A stretch of 64,000 nucleotides of DNA from Trema orientale. Taxonomy: Eukaryota; Streptophyta; Magnoliopsida; Rosales; Cannabaceae. A program made the position numbers and the translations under genes. The DNA lies in contig JXTC01000385.1 in the NCBI GenBank assembly GCA_002914845.1, positions 236,038 through 300,037 of the forward strand, read 5' to 3'. Shown piece after piece: positions 1 through 10,875 of this stretch (position 1 is its first letter; each line of letters begins with the position of its first letter). The notes under the pieces are model-generated. The model ran no database searches. It had not been told where the DNA came from and saw nothing but the letters and a program-made list of their open reading frames with translations.

Positions 1-287
1 TCTTTGGTTTTTAGATATTAAAAGTAGCAACTTTATTTTAAAATGCATCAAATAATTTCATTCCCAAAAACATCCAAGTATAATAAACGAATTTAAGATT
101 ACAGCTCAGACACTTAAAAAAAAAAAATACCATTAGAATCAAACAAAAATATAAAAATTCTCAGAGAGCATGTAAGTCAAAGACCCTTTTCAACCAGAAA
201 CACCAACTATTTCAAGAACTAGATAAACACACAAAAGAATTCATACATGCGTATATAAAATTCAGTGTTTCGAAAAGACAGAAGTAC

Positions 288-507
288 CCCCGAAATGAGC
301 AGTGTGGAAACGACAAGCCTGAGGGTTATTGAGAGAAGGGTCGAACTGGGTTTTGCAATTTTTGCAAGTTCTGAGCGTCGTTTTCTTATTGGGGTCTACC
401 GAGCACTGAGGAGGAAGAAATCTCCGAGTGGGTCTCTGGTTTTGATGGAGAGGAAGCAACCGACGCAGAGGCAGTGACTGAGGAAGAAGAGCCAGAACCA
501 GAGCCAT
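288..507 (-). CDS. First exon of a plastid-type Cys/His-rich protein (partial gene)
   Basis: Read on the minus strand from the ATG at 507, the exon encodes 73 residues. It starts with a Leu/Arg-rich leader (MALVLALLPQSLPLRRLLPL) that looks like a plastid transit peptide. It then enters a conserved-looking segment with CKNC, a DPSLN stretch, ACRFHTAHFGG and evenly placed Cys and His. From memory of plant proteomes this resembles a conserved plant protein whose next exon continues with GE and further Cys/His. A GT donor follows at 287 (GTACTT), so the gene should continue leftwards through an intron that fills 1-287 and leaves the window. An upstream in-frame ATG at 651 exists, but it lies inside the inverted repeat of the neighbouring transposon and is less likely to be used. 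Function is not known; the Cys/His pattern suggests metal binding. Confidence is moderate because only one exon is visible. Confidence 0.55.
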
Positions 508-1059
508 CACAGTCCACGGGTACAAAAGCTCAAGCGAAACAATTTCACAGTCAACCAAAGCGAAAGGCCCTTGTGATAGAATAAAGACCAAAGTGCCCTC
601 CCAACCCCACCTTAGAATCCACCTCTTAGCTCGTGCTATGAGAAATTTCATTAAATATGCCCAAAACGTGGATTATTTACAAGTATATAACTCCTCTATT
701 AATTGTTCAAAAAATATGATTCTCTGACCAAAATACTCCTAAAAGCATAGTTTGAGTTATTTGGTTTTTAAAAAGAAATCAACGAAAAAAGAGAAAGAAA
801 AGAACAGTCTCTCTCGCTCACTCGTTCTCTTCTCCTCCTCCATTCGCCATTGAAGCTCCTTCGCTCTTTCTCTCTCACTCAATCGACAATTGTGCCCGCA
901 ACATAGCAAAGTCGAGGTACATTTCAATTCTTTCTCATTTTTTAACACATTAGAATTTAGGGTTTTTTTGTATAGATAATGTATAGAATCTATAATTCGA
1001 AATTGATGATTTGAATGCGAAATCAAGACTGAATTGATTAGTGGGTTCAATTCAATCCC

Positions 1060-1920
1060 ATTCGATTGTGTTTTCGATCTAATTCGAATGATTTCGATTA
1101 ATTTCTATCTATTTCGATGGACATTCGATGGTTTGTAGTGGCTAAGATTTCGACTATATTCGATAGTATTTCGATTAGATTCGATAAATGGGTATTTGAA
1201 AAACCTGCAATCAATTTTGATGCTTTTCGATAGTATTCGATTATATTTGGAGGTATGTATAATTTAATTCGATGGATTTCAATTTCATTCGATTCGAATT
1301 CGATGTCTTAAATATTTTTAGATAATTTAATGTTGTTCGATTGTATTCGATAAGTTTTCGATTCACTTTGTATGGAAATAATTCGATTGTATTCGACAGT
1401 AATTCGATGCGTATGTTAAATGGGAATAATTCGATTGTATTCGATACTAATTCGAAGCATATGTTAAATGAGTATAATTCGATTATTCAATTATATTCGA
1501 TTGTATTCGACACTAATTCGATGCATATGTTAAATGGGTAGAATTTCATTATATTCGATTATAGTCGACACTAATTCGATGCATATGTTAAATAATTCCA
1601 TTATATTCGATACATTTAATTCGATTCTTTTATATGTGAATAATATTTTTGATGGTTTTCGATGCTATTTCGATTGCTTGTTGATTATTTTTACTGTGTA
1701 TGATGACTTTGACTGTTTTCAATGGTTTTTCGACTTTTTTTACTGCCTTGTGTATATGGCTATTATTAGATACTATTTCGATTAATTTCAATTATATTCG
1801 ATTGTTTTCGACTAGTTCGACTTTGTTTCGATGGTCGTTCGATGATATTTCCAAATAGCTACAGTATGCTATTTAATTGGATTATATTCGATGCTATTCG
1901 ATGGCAAAGCTAATTAGATT
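1060..1920 (+). repeat. Degenerate TTCGAT array with a nested 48-bp tandem repeat
   Basis: For about 850 bases the sequence is saturated with ATTCGAT-like words (ATTCGATT, TTTCGATG, ATTCGACA) at irregular spacing. From about 1378 to 1596 it resolves into roughly four tandem copies of a unit near 48 bp. Each copy contains AATTCGATTGTATTCGA, then CTAATTCGATGCATATG and TTAAATG. Short open frames here are by-products of the repeat. The array lies between the left inverted repeat and the transposase remnant of the surrounding Mutator-like element. Confidence 0.8.
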
Positions 1921-1950
1921 TTTGTACTATTTCAGATGTTAATCATATAG

Positions 1951-2355
1951 TTAAGCTTTGGTGTGATGATCATCATTTTTCTCCTTCGCTATTTTAGGCA
2001 CATATGATGGCATTTGATTGTACCTCTTGGTCATAATATTTGAATGACACCTTTCTATCATGGTTATACACAAAGGTGTACGATACTGAATGGAGATGGA
2101 ATACTCATCAAGCCAAAATTCGACATCAGCATTATTAGTAAGGATTATCGGTAGAAGTACAACACCAACTATCTTGTAAAGAACTTTGAGTTTTAAATCA
2201 AAACGACTTTTTTCAACTCTAATAACCTCACATAAACAGTCCACAAGACTTGTGTAACTAATATTCTTTGAAACAACTATGCCCTTACTTTTTTTTCCAT
2301 TAAAAAGCCAACGATCTTTCTCCTCATTATATTTCCAATCCCCATCGTACACCAT
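1951..2355 (-). pseudogene. MuDR-type transposase N-terminal domain remnant
   Basis: An open frame of 134 aa begins MVYDGDWKYNEEKDRWLF and continues KGIVVSKNISYTSLVDCLCEVI, ending in a segment with DVEFWLDEYS. This order (a WxY strand, a 'GI(L)V' strand, a 'TYxELV' helix, an acidic 'D(V/L)E.FL' segment) matches the PB1-like N-terminal domain that plant MuDR/MULE transposases carry before the MULE catalytic domain and SWIM zinc finger. Neither of those later domains is present; translation stops at 1951 and repeat sequence follows. The remnant sits inside an element with long inverted repeats, which supports the assignment. It cannot be an active transposase by itself. The N-terminal identification is from memory of the family and is moderately sure. 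Confidence 0.5.
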
Positions 2356-2464
2356 TATGATGTTGATACATGAGTAATAAAAAGATTGATTTAAGATATA
2401 AATAAATCAAAATATGAAGGAAGAAAAACAAAATTCCAAAAAAACTGATCTCTATCAAACTTGT

Positions 2465-2715
2465 GTTGAATAACATCGAACAAAATTTTCGACGCAAACT
2501 CGATGCCCATCGAAGTATTTCAAAGAAAATGCAAATTTTATTTACGTCGAATTACCATCAAAATACTATCGACAAACATCAAAAATTTAATATATATCGA
2601 ATAGTCATCGAAATTTCATCGAAATTCATCGAAGTTTTTAGTTTTAAATTTTTTTCTGCAAAAAATAATCGAATTACATCGAAATGAATCAAAAAATTCA
2701 ATGATCATCGTGGAT
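2465..2715 (-). repeat. Second TTCGAT array, inverted relative to the first
   Basis: This stretch is rich in ATCGAA words, the reverse complement of the motif saturating 1060-1920 (for example ATCGAAATTTCATCGAAATT near 2606). Inside the Mutator-like element the two arrays face each other around the transposase remnant, so they form sub-terminal inverted repeats. Confidence 0.7.
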
Positions 2716-3226
2716 TTTACCTAAAGTTGGAGTAATTTCTCAAAAATTGACTTAAATTCAAAATTTTTTTTGGACGCAAATCAACCTCAAAACACATAAA
2801 AAGTCATACCTAAACTATTTTAAACAATACCTATAATATTAAAACATAAAAATCGCTTACCCATTTGAAGATTCCTTCTTTGTTCTTTGGGTTTACAATG
2901 CACCTTGTGGAGACATCTTTTTCTCTTTCTTTTTAATGTCCAGTACCTTTATATGAGTTTCTATAAATGCCGATTTAGCTTGTTTTTTCAGAAGAAGAGA
3001 AAGGGAGGGTTGAAGATTGAAAATTGAGGAAGCTAGACAAAGAGAAAGAGAAGAAGAAAAAGAAAGAGTAAGAATGAAATTTCTAGATCTGAAGCAAGTT
3101 AGTGGAACAATTCGGAGGTAATTACGTCATTTCAAGGGAGTGTAGTTATATTTTTTGAACGATTATTGAGTGAGTCGTATGCTTGTAAATAGCCCTCATT
3201 TGGGGTATATTTAATGAAATTTCTCC

Positions 3227-4153
3227 TTGCTCTTGATCATAATATAAACATTTAGTATTTCATTAATTGAGCTTCGGAATAAACGTGCTCAAGCGCCAAA
3301 GCAACCATGACAAAGCGAGGTTCTGCCTTTTCCACTGTACTTGTTTTAGGCTATGTTTGAGAAGAGGAACAGGAAAAGGGGAGAAAAAGGAGAAAATACG
3401 ATTGTTTGGTAAAACGGAAAAGTAAAAGGAAAAAAAAAAAAAAAAGAAGGGGAAAAACCATAGATGGAGCTTACAAAATTTTTTCACTTTTTGGAGAGGA
3501 AAGTTGAAGGAAGAGAAATTTAGTTAATGAAAGAGTTTAATTTACTACATTACTCTTACATATTAATTTTTAAAATAATTATATAGATAGTAAAATAATC
3601 ATTTTTATAATATATTAATTTTCTTTGTTTTCAGCATACCAAATAACTGTAAATGAAAGACACCCATCATACACATTTTCTTCCCACTTATTTTTTCCTT
3701 CTCTCTCGTTTTGTATCCCTCAGGTTGCGTTTGGTTTGTGGGGCAAGTGTTTGGTTTGGTGTTAGTTTTATTTTGGATTAGCCTAAGTGTTTGCTTGAGA
3801 TTTTCACTTTGGTTTTGTTGGAATCCCTTTGTAACCAAACGGGTATGGTCCACTTTCGATATGCCAAGATGGATCAAAGATGAGGTTCAGGCATTCAGCT
3901 CAGCTCTAAGCCCATGTTCACGGTTATTCACTACCTAATTAATAACGAAACCATGACACCACATTATACATTTAAACATATAAATTTAATTATTAGAATA
4001 GGCAGTAATGTACTTTTAAATAATTAATTATATGGTCATCTTCTATTTACCCTTAACAGTTAGCGGGCATTTTAGTCATTATGCATTTTTATATAAGTCC
4101 AATTACATGACCTACTACCGGACATAGACAAAGGTTTGTCTGTAATAAGATTC

Positions 4154-4157
<4 letters not shown>
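3227..4157. other. Intergenic stretch without a recognisable gene
   Basis: Contains a purine-rich low-complexity tract (about 3350-3450) and a segment with facing 'GCGTTTGGTTTG' and 'ACCAAACGGG' words (3724-3843) that may be a worn inverted-repeat element. Open frames here follow the base composition. No coding sequence is supported. Confidence 0.4.

Positions 4158-4227
<70 letters not shown>
4158..4227. repeat. (AT)n microsatellite
   Basis: About 68 bases of uninterrupted AT dinucleotide lie immediately left of an inverted-repeat element. The apparent Ile/Tyr-repeat open frame across it is an artefact. Confidence 0.9.
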
Positions 4228-4400
4228 GGGGATGGCTACGGTAGGGGCGTCCCTACGTAGGGTCATGCCTTAATTATCGTTGGATGAGAATCTGTGGGGA
4301 ATAACGGGAATCTGTGGAGAATCTATTTATATACAGATTCCCATCCAACGGTGAATAGACAGGGCCCTACGTAGGGGTGCTCCTACTGTAGACGCGCCCA
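4228..4400. mobile_element. Small Mutator-type MITE, family 1, copy 1
   Basis: The left end GGGGATGGCTACGGTAGGGG and the reverse complement of the right end (GGGCGCGTCTACAGTAGGGG) form terminal inverted repeats. An inner palindrome pairs GGATGAGAATCTGT with ACAGATTCCCATCC. The 9 bases ATATATTAT occur directly before (4219-4227) and after (4401-4409), though in an AT-rich setting. A second copy with an exact 9-bp duplication lies at 40865-41056. The element is GC-rich compared with its surroundings. It has no coding capacity and would depend on a transposase supplied elsewhere. Confidence 0.8.
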
Positions 4401-4409
4401 ATATATTAT

Positions 4410-5196
4410 AGGCACTATAAGGTAAGCATGGGTTTATAAGATCAAAAGTTAATTATATATTTGCTCATAGATCCGCTCTGGTGACTTCAGTATGTTTTGT
4501 ATTTCCAATTGGTTATACTATAAACTTACTACAAAAAATTCATTAGATTAATTTCTATAATTTCTATTTGTTGTAGTTCCTATTTTCGAAAATTCACGGA
4601 AACGTATAAAATTTCTTTTTATGGAAATTATTATAAGTTAATAGAAAAATAATCATCGGTTGATATTTGATTATTTTTCACTATTTGATTATTATAGAAA
4701 TTGGAAATTAGTTTTAAAATACTTATCAATAGGAACTTGGTTACATAGTTAGTAATTTTACATATAATACTAGTATTATACACATACGTCCATATTTTAC
4801 TTTTCAATAAAAACATATTATACACGTATGCATCTTTCAGCAGTAAAAATTACTCCTCGCCAATTTCATTTTTTGTATTCAAAATTTTACTTTTTCATTC
4901 AAATTCAATTATTTTTTATCCCACTAGATTTTTTGTTCTTATTTATCATACAATATTAATTTTATTTTGAATAATTAAATATTTAATCAATTATCAATAA
5001 GACAATAAGTAATATTTATAGTTTTTTGACCAATCACATTAAAGTAAATGAAAAATGTAATATTTTTATAGAAAATTACACATTTTATTAGCATATCTCA
5101 CAAATGTATTTTTCAAAATTAGAAGTTTCATATATGTATAAATAAATTTATGAATTTTTAGCTCACACATATTTTTAATCCAGACTTTTAGAAGTA
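4410..5196. other. AT-rich intergenic sequence
   Basis: No gene, RNA or clear repeat was seen. Sequence is uniformly A/T-rich with short open frames only. Confidence 0.4.
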
Positions 5197-5205
5197 TTTT
5201 TTATA

Positions 5206-5807
5206 GGGGAAATTAGGCCAGATACGGTTTTTCATGTTAAAGTTTTTAAAATACGGTGCGCAGATTATTTTTTAAGTAAAATACGGTGTGCAGATAACTT
5301 TTTTAAGTAAAATACAAACTTTTCCATGAAATTTCAGTAATAATTTCCCTTCTCTGACCGCTGATGTGATGTTTCCTTATGAGAAAACAAAAAAAAAAGA
5401 GTAAAAAATAACTTAAACCTGTACCTAACGCGTGCTATTGCAGACTTGTTATGCAACTTTTTTTTTTTTCCAAAAAAGAGTAATTACTTTTCATTTCATT
5501 AACGTTTTTTTTGTTACTAATAAGACAAAAAGAGATGAAATATATATTTTTTTTAAAAGAAAAGAAATAAATATGTATCGGCTCCAGCACGTAGCATTAG
5601 CCTTTGTTAGCTTATCAAACTTTTCATGTTTTATTTATTGTTTTTTCTTTTTTTTTTCTTTTTTTGGTCCTGACGTGCATCAGGTTGACATAGCAACTTG
5701 ATTCGTATTATTATAAGATCTCCGTATGTCGTACTTTTTAAACTTTTCTTGTTGTACCGTATTTTTAAAATACGTGTTACTTTTTTCCGTATTTTTGTAG
5801 AATCCCC
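5206..5807. mobile_element. Mutator-type inverted-repeat element with perfect 9-bp target duplication
   Basis: The ends are GGGGAAATTAGGCCAGATACGG on the left and, reading inward on the other strand, GGGGATTCTACAAAAATACGG. The nonamer TTTTTTATA lies immediately outside both ends (5197-5205 and 5808-5816), which is the Mutator hallmark. The inner parts of the ends both carry AAAATACGGT-type words. The 602-bp element has no gene; the 89-codon frame inside it is composition-driven. Confidence 0.75.
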
Positions 5808-6411
5808 TTTTTTATAAAAGGTGCAAATTATACACGTCCGTATTATTAGTCCGTATTATTAGTCGTTGAATTTGTATTCAGTATTTTGCTAACTACGCTT
5901 AGTTAATAATTAAATAGAAGTCTCTAAACTATTTTTGAGAATCATACATTAGAATAGAGAATTTAGAAGATAGGCATAAAATAAACTTAGAAAGTAAGGA
6001 AGTAAAAGTCATAAAAATTAATAGAACTAAGAGAAGATGGAAAGTAGAACGAGGTGCCACGTGTATTCATTTTTTAGAGTAGTTTAGTTCCACATCATAT
6101 GTGGATGACTTTTTCTTTTACACTCTTCAACTATAAATATAAGGCTCATCTTATCATTTTTTCAGTCCATGTATTTAAATTATTTTTTTTTCCCTTTATT
6201 TTGTGTGGTAGTGTAGTCAAAACTTCTAACAACTGTTAAATTTATGCATGTGTCATTCATGCAAAGAAAAGAAAGTGCTTTAGACAAATAAGAAACATCT
6301 ATGTATCATTCATGCAAAGAAAAGAAAGCAATGCTTAGTTTATGATGAATAATAAACATCCATGTGTCATTCAAGAAAAAAAAGTAAAAATGCTTTAGAA
6401 AAATAAGAAAA

Positions 6412-6696
6412 CAATGCACTTTTAGAGTTAAAAAGAAAAGCGCAAATTCAATGCACTTTTAGAGTAAAAAAGAAAAGCGCAAATTCATTAAGTTAAACAA
6501 ATTTGAAGACTAAATGACCTAATATGTTAAACAAATTAAATCAGATATTAATGAAAACAAAAAACGTAATAAGAAAGCAATGCACTTTTAGAGTAAAAAG
6601 GAAAAGCACAAATTCATTAAGTTAAACAAATTTGAGAACCGAATGACCCAATATGTTAAACAAATTAAATCAGATATTAATGAAAACAAAAAACGT
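6412..6696 (+). repeat. Tandem duplication of a 129-bp unit
   Basis: The segment starting AATGCACTTTTAGAGTAAAA at 6450 recurs at 6579 with the same internal order (GCACAAATTCATTAAG, AATATGTTAAACAAATTAAA, AAAACAAAAAACGTAA). A shorter partial copy precedes it at about 6412. Copies are nearly identical, so the duplication is fairly recent. An unrelated pair of CATTCATGCAAAGAAAAGAAA repeats lies just upstream (6250-6330). Confidence 0.8.
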
Positions 6697-9059
6697 AAGT
6701 GACATAGTCTTAAACTAGTTTAATATCACAAAAACTTTTCTATAGTCGTGAATCAGAGAAAGATAAACGATTCTCTTGATTTTATTTACTTTGAATAAAC
6801 TTCGAAAGGAACAACGAATGAGTGTTGATAGAAATATGTGACATTTTAAAGATGTACCTTAAAATGGCCATTTTTCCAACAAAAACAAAAAACAAAATTA
6901 TATTCACTAGCTTAAGTTGTCAACATCCAAACATTGTACCAATGGTTGAAATGATATCTGCCTCCATCATACAGAATGGTGGTTAAAAGGAAATATACAA
7001 TTTAGACAATAAGAAGTTATATTGGACATCAGGGAAAAAAAAAAAAAAAACACAATAAAGAGTGAAAAAGATTTTAGGGCGATACATCAGCATGAGCAAA
7101 TCTTTACNAGTTTTCACCTTCTTCATGTGTCCAAGGGTGGAATATGAAATCCATCAACTGCACTAACTAGACCTAAACCTAGAAATAAACATGCGTTGCA
7201 TGAGAAGACTAGTAGGAGAACATCATTGACAAATTCTCAATACACAGTGAATGGATTAAGTTTTCACGACACGATAATGTGACTTGAAAACAATACGAAA
7301 TCAATTCAGTTGATCATAATCACAAATGAAATCATAAGATATGACGACATCTTTATTACGTAAAAATTGTGTACTTATAAGTAGCTTATTTAACCTAAAA
7401 TGAATTGAGTAACACTATGGATATCAATATCTTACACCACATGAGGTGTTATTATTTTAACCACTTTTCTTTGAAAGTGAGACCATACCACTTAAAGTTA
7501 TGTGGCTAGAAATGATATCATATTACTGGTGTAAGTCCTTGGTGTAAGATTTATTGTCTTAATCTTTACTCAAATGAATTATATATTCCGAGAAAGTAAT
7601 AGTCACCATGTAAATCTCTTCATAATAAGGCAAGNNNNNNNNNNNNNNNNNNNNNNNNNNNNNNNNNNNNNNNNNNNNNNNNNNNNNNNNNNNNNNNNNN
7701 NNNNNNNNNNNNNNNNNNNNNNNNNNNNNNNNNNNNNNNNNNNNNNNNNNNNNNNAAATTATGTGAAGAATAAATAGAAGGGTTAAAAAAGAATAAATAG
7801 AAGGGTTAAAAAGCATACACTGTGAACTTAGTAGAGGACCACGCACTAAGTGATCCACAAGGTTTATACTACTTTGAACTACATTGGTAGAGCAGATTTT
7901 CTTGAGATCTTTTGCAATAAAGAAGATAACTGTTGAATAAAGTAGTCAACAAGGAAAGTTTGTTATATACTTAAGTACTTAACCAAGTTTAATTTAATAA
8001 AGCCACAATAATATGTCGGCTAAATTATGTAAATTAGCTGGCTTTGCATTAAATGTGATAAAGTCATAAGCATAGAAAACTGACAAAAAAGAATACATTT
8101 CCCAAAAATTTAACTGCTTAATATATGGGTCTAAGCTTTTAATTAAAGCATAAATTTCCTAGTTGACAAATAGATCATAATTCAAGTAATTTCTCTATAT
8201 TTATGGTGTTCTTGGCAAAATACACCTTTTCTCAAATGTGTTTTAGGATTTACTCCACTTTTAATACTTTTTTTTTGGTAAATACATTTTTTAAGTTTTA
8301 ATTTTATTTTATAGACAAAAATGCTCTTAATACTTATCCTATCCAGGATCTAGATCTAACTAGATAAGTGGGTCAAATTGCTAGACACTTTGTATAGACA
8401 AATATAATGCTATAATTTAGCATTAGACCATCCTAAACATAAAAAGGTAAGAGTGTTAAAAAAATTCGACAAACTACAGAAACTGACCAATCTAAACTAA
8501 ATTGCTTGATTTTTCGAAAACATTGATTGATTTAGTGGGTTTGAAAAACACATTTTATTGGTCGGTTTGGTTAATATTTTTGGAGTGTAGAATCATTAAA
8601 CTAACAGCCAAATCAACAAAAGTTTCATATATATATATATTAGTTTTTTTTTTCTTCTGTCTTTGATAATAATCTTGTGACCTATAAACTCAATTATATA
8701 TATTCTTGTATTGTAAATTTGTAAGTCATTTATTTTGTATTTGGTTTGGAATACTTGTTGTTTGTCGGTTTAATTTCTGAAGTTTGTTATGGTTATTTAT
8801 TCAAATTTGTATTGTGAATATTAATTTTTGGTTAGGTATTAGGACCCCGTTTTGGATTACTTCTAGATTCCGCTTTTATCTTTTAAAAGCAGTTAGAGGA
8901 GAAAAAAAAAGAAAAAAAAAGGAAAAAGCATTTGGTAAGTTACTGTTTTTGGTCAGCAGATTTCAAAAGTTGTTGTGTAACCGCTATTTTAAGCAGAATT
9001 TGAGAAGCATGATTGCTTTTCAAAGCTAATTTCACTGTCATAATACAAATTATCTAAAA
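6697..9059. other. Gene-free region containing an assembly gap
   Basis: A run of N occupies 7635-7755 and a single N lies at 7108. A weak foldback is visible at about 7428-7551 (ATCTTACACCA facing TGGTGTAAGAT), possibly an old MITE. A fragment like the edge of another element (GACCCCGTTTTGGAT) lies near 8843. Open frames spanning the gap are artefacts. No gene is supported. Confidence 0.45.
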
Positions 9060-9069
9060 TATCATTTTA

Positions 9070-9261
9070 AATAATGCTTAAGGTACCAATTTTTGTACCA
9101 AAATTTTAATACCAACACATGTGGTATGTGATTTGTCACTATTCAATTGGTGATCTATTTGTAGTAAGTTTTAACACACCAATTAGATTGTGACAACTTA
9201 CATATTACATGTGTTGGTACAAAAAATTTAGTACAAAAGTTGGAATATATAGTGTTATCCT
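9070..9261. mobile_element. Foldback MITE, family 2, copy 1
   Basis: The halves are mutually inverted: TTTTTGTACC...ACCAACACATGTGGTATGTG on the left pairs with TACATATTACATGTGTTGGTAC...AAAGTTGG on the right. The sequence TATCATTTTA occurs on both outer sides (9060-9069 and 9261-9270), a 9-10 bp target duplication. A diverged relative lies at 16147-16345. There is no coding capacity. Confidence 0.75.
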
Positions 9262-9270
9262 ATCATTTTA

Positions 9271-9717
9271 CAACATATATAATCTATAGTAACTTCTTAC
9301 TCACAGCACAACTACAGGAAGACTATATCACGACATAACATAACAATGCCAAATTGGCACTAGAATAAATGGTTAAATGATGAATACATTTTTCTTAAAA
9401 TGATAAGATTATATATTTAAACTTAGTAGGATATTACAAATCTACAAAAATGTTCAAGAGCTCAGACTTCAAAATTGACTAAACCAAACCAGTTACCTAT
9501 ATTATGATTCTAACTATTATGATTTGGTTAAATAGTTTTGGCTTTCAAATTGACAAATCTACTGTGAACATCTCAAGCATGATACAACATTAAATGCTAA
9601 ATTAACAAACACAACTTTTGGGTAAAATGCTTTCAATGCAATCATGATAATAATTAAAAAAGGTTTTCGGAATAATTGCCCCTGAATTTGTCGTCAATGT
9701 AAAGTGATACATGAAAA

Positions 9718-9749
<32 letters not shown>

Positions 9750-10100
9750 TTTTAGTAATCAAGTCTCTAAATTTAGCAACCATTAAAATCAGCCCCAATC
9801 CATTAATTACCGTTAAATTTCGGACAAAATGATACATGTGCAAGTCACATGATATTTTTTAAGAGTATAATGGGTATTTTACTTATATTTATTTGTTTGG
9901 AGGTAAAATTTTACAAAATAAAAGATGTAAAAGGGAAAAAAAATTAAACTCAAACATTAAATTAATTAAAAAAATGAATAAGATTAGTTCTAAATTGTAT
10001 TGAGATACTCATATTTAACCAACTTGATCTTAATTATAGTTACTTAAAAACCTATTAAACACTAAAAACTAAAGGAAAAAGTAAGAATATAGATATATAT
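9271..10100. other. Gene-free AT-rich sequence with an (AAG)n tract
   Basis: An AAG trinucleotide run of about 7 units lies at 9726-9747. Nothing else is recognisable. Confidence 0.45.
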
Positions 10101-10109
10101 ATATATATA

Positions 10110-10368
10110 GGTTGCCAATCCAGTAGGTATTTTCTTTTTTTTTTACCTATGTGTAGGTATTTTTTTTTTTTAGCCATTGGATCTTATTCTAATAGTGTTT
10201 TAACGGTTATAATAAAGTATATAAAAAGACGTGCATCATTAATGTTATTTATATATATTACTTTTTAATAAAAAAAAATATGCATTGAAAAATTTTTAAA
10301 GAAAAAATTTATTTCATTCATTATCAAAAAAAAAAAAAAAAAAAAAAAAACCTACTGGATTGGTGCCC
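10110..10368. mobile_element. Short inverted-repeat MITE inserted in an AT repeat
   Basis: The left end GGTTGCCAATCCAGTAGGT matches the reverse complement of the right end, GGGCACCAATCCAGTAGGT. Both sides are flanked by ATATATATA, compatible with a 9-bp duplication though unprovable in AT repeat DNA. A 26-base poly(A) tract lies just inside the right end. Confidence 0.65.
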
Positions 10369-10875
10369 ATATATATATATATATATATATAGATGGGTGG
10401 GATGAGGTTTCAATGGTATTGGTCCATGGATAACCATCATAAAAATTTGTATTAGTATTAAGTAGTATGAATATTAGTATAAGCATTAAATATAAATAAT
10501 AATATGTAAAGTTTCATAATATGTTAACATTTGGCATTAATTACAAGGCATTAATATTTTTTTTATTAATTTTAAAAAGTGATTACTCGATCAGAATAAT
10601 GTAAAGGGTATCTGGAGAATTAATACTAGAAAACCGTTCATAAATAATCACTTAATATAAATGAATGTCATGAAAATCTTGAGACAAAATACATGTGCCC
10701 AGGTGCTCAAAAAATTAATGTTCCCCAGGTCTGAGATTTCAACTATGCCCAAATATTTATTAGTTTTAGGTATCTTCTACGAAATTCTAGATTTAATAAT
10801 GACAGAATTTCGTGTCCTTTTAATTTCCTATTTTTGAATTGTTGCATTAATTTAATTAGTTAGCTCTTGAAAATT

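Larger units (their letters stand above)
640..3226. mobile_element. Mutator-like element with about 90-bp terminal inverted repeats
   Basis: The left end (640-730) begins GAGAAATTTCATTAAATAT. The reverse complement of the right end (3226-3130) begins GGAGAAATTTCATTAAATAT. The match continues with gaps through TATTTACAAG and GTTCAAAAAATAT, giving long terminal inverted repeats typical of Mutator-like elements. Each repeat runs inward into a pyrimidine-rich, leader-like stretch (about 785-915 and 3000-3075). Inside are two TTCGAT-rich arrays in opposite orientation and a remnant of a MuDR-type protein. No convincing 9-bp target duplication was found; a 7 of 9 match is possible only if the ends are shifted. 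The left end lies about 130 bp upstream of the start codon of the plastid-type gene, so it may carry or displace that gene's promoter. Confidence 0.6.

Noticed and set aside
265-477. Plus-strand open frame opposite the plastid-type exon
   Set aside because: It is the antisense shadow of a minus-strand exon with a recognisable Cys/His motif.
1341-1785. Open frames with repeated FDSNSMHMLNG-like words
   Set aside because: They are translations of the TTCGAT tandem repeat, with no start context or family.
4072-4266. Frame with long Ile-Tyr repeat
   Set aside because: It is a direct translation of the (AT)n microsatellite.
7559-7858. Frames running across the N gap
   Set aside because: They consist mostly of unknown residues; the gap makes the frames meaningless.
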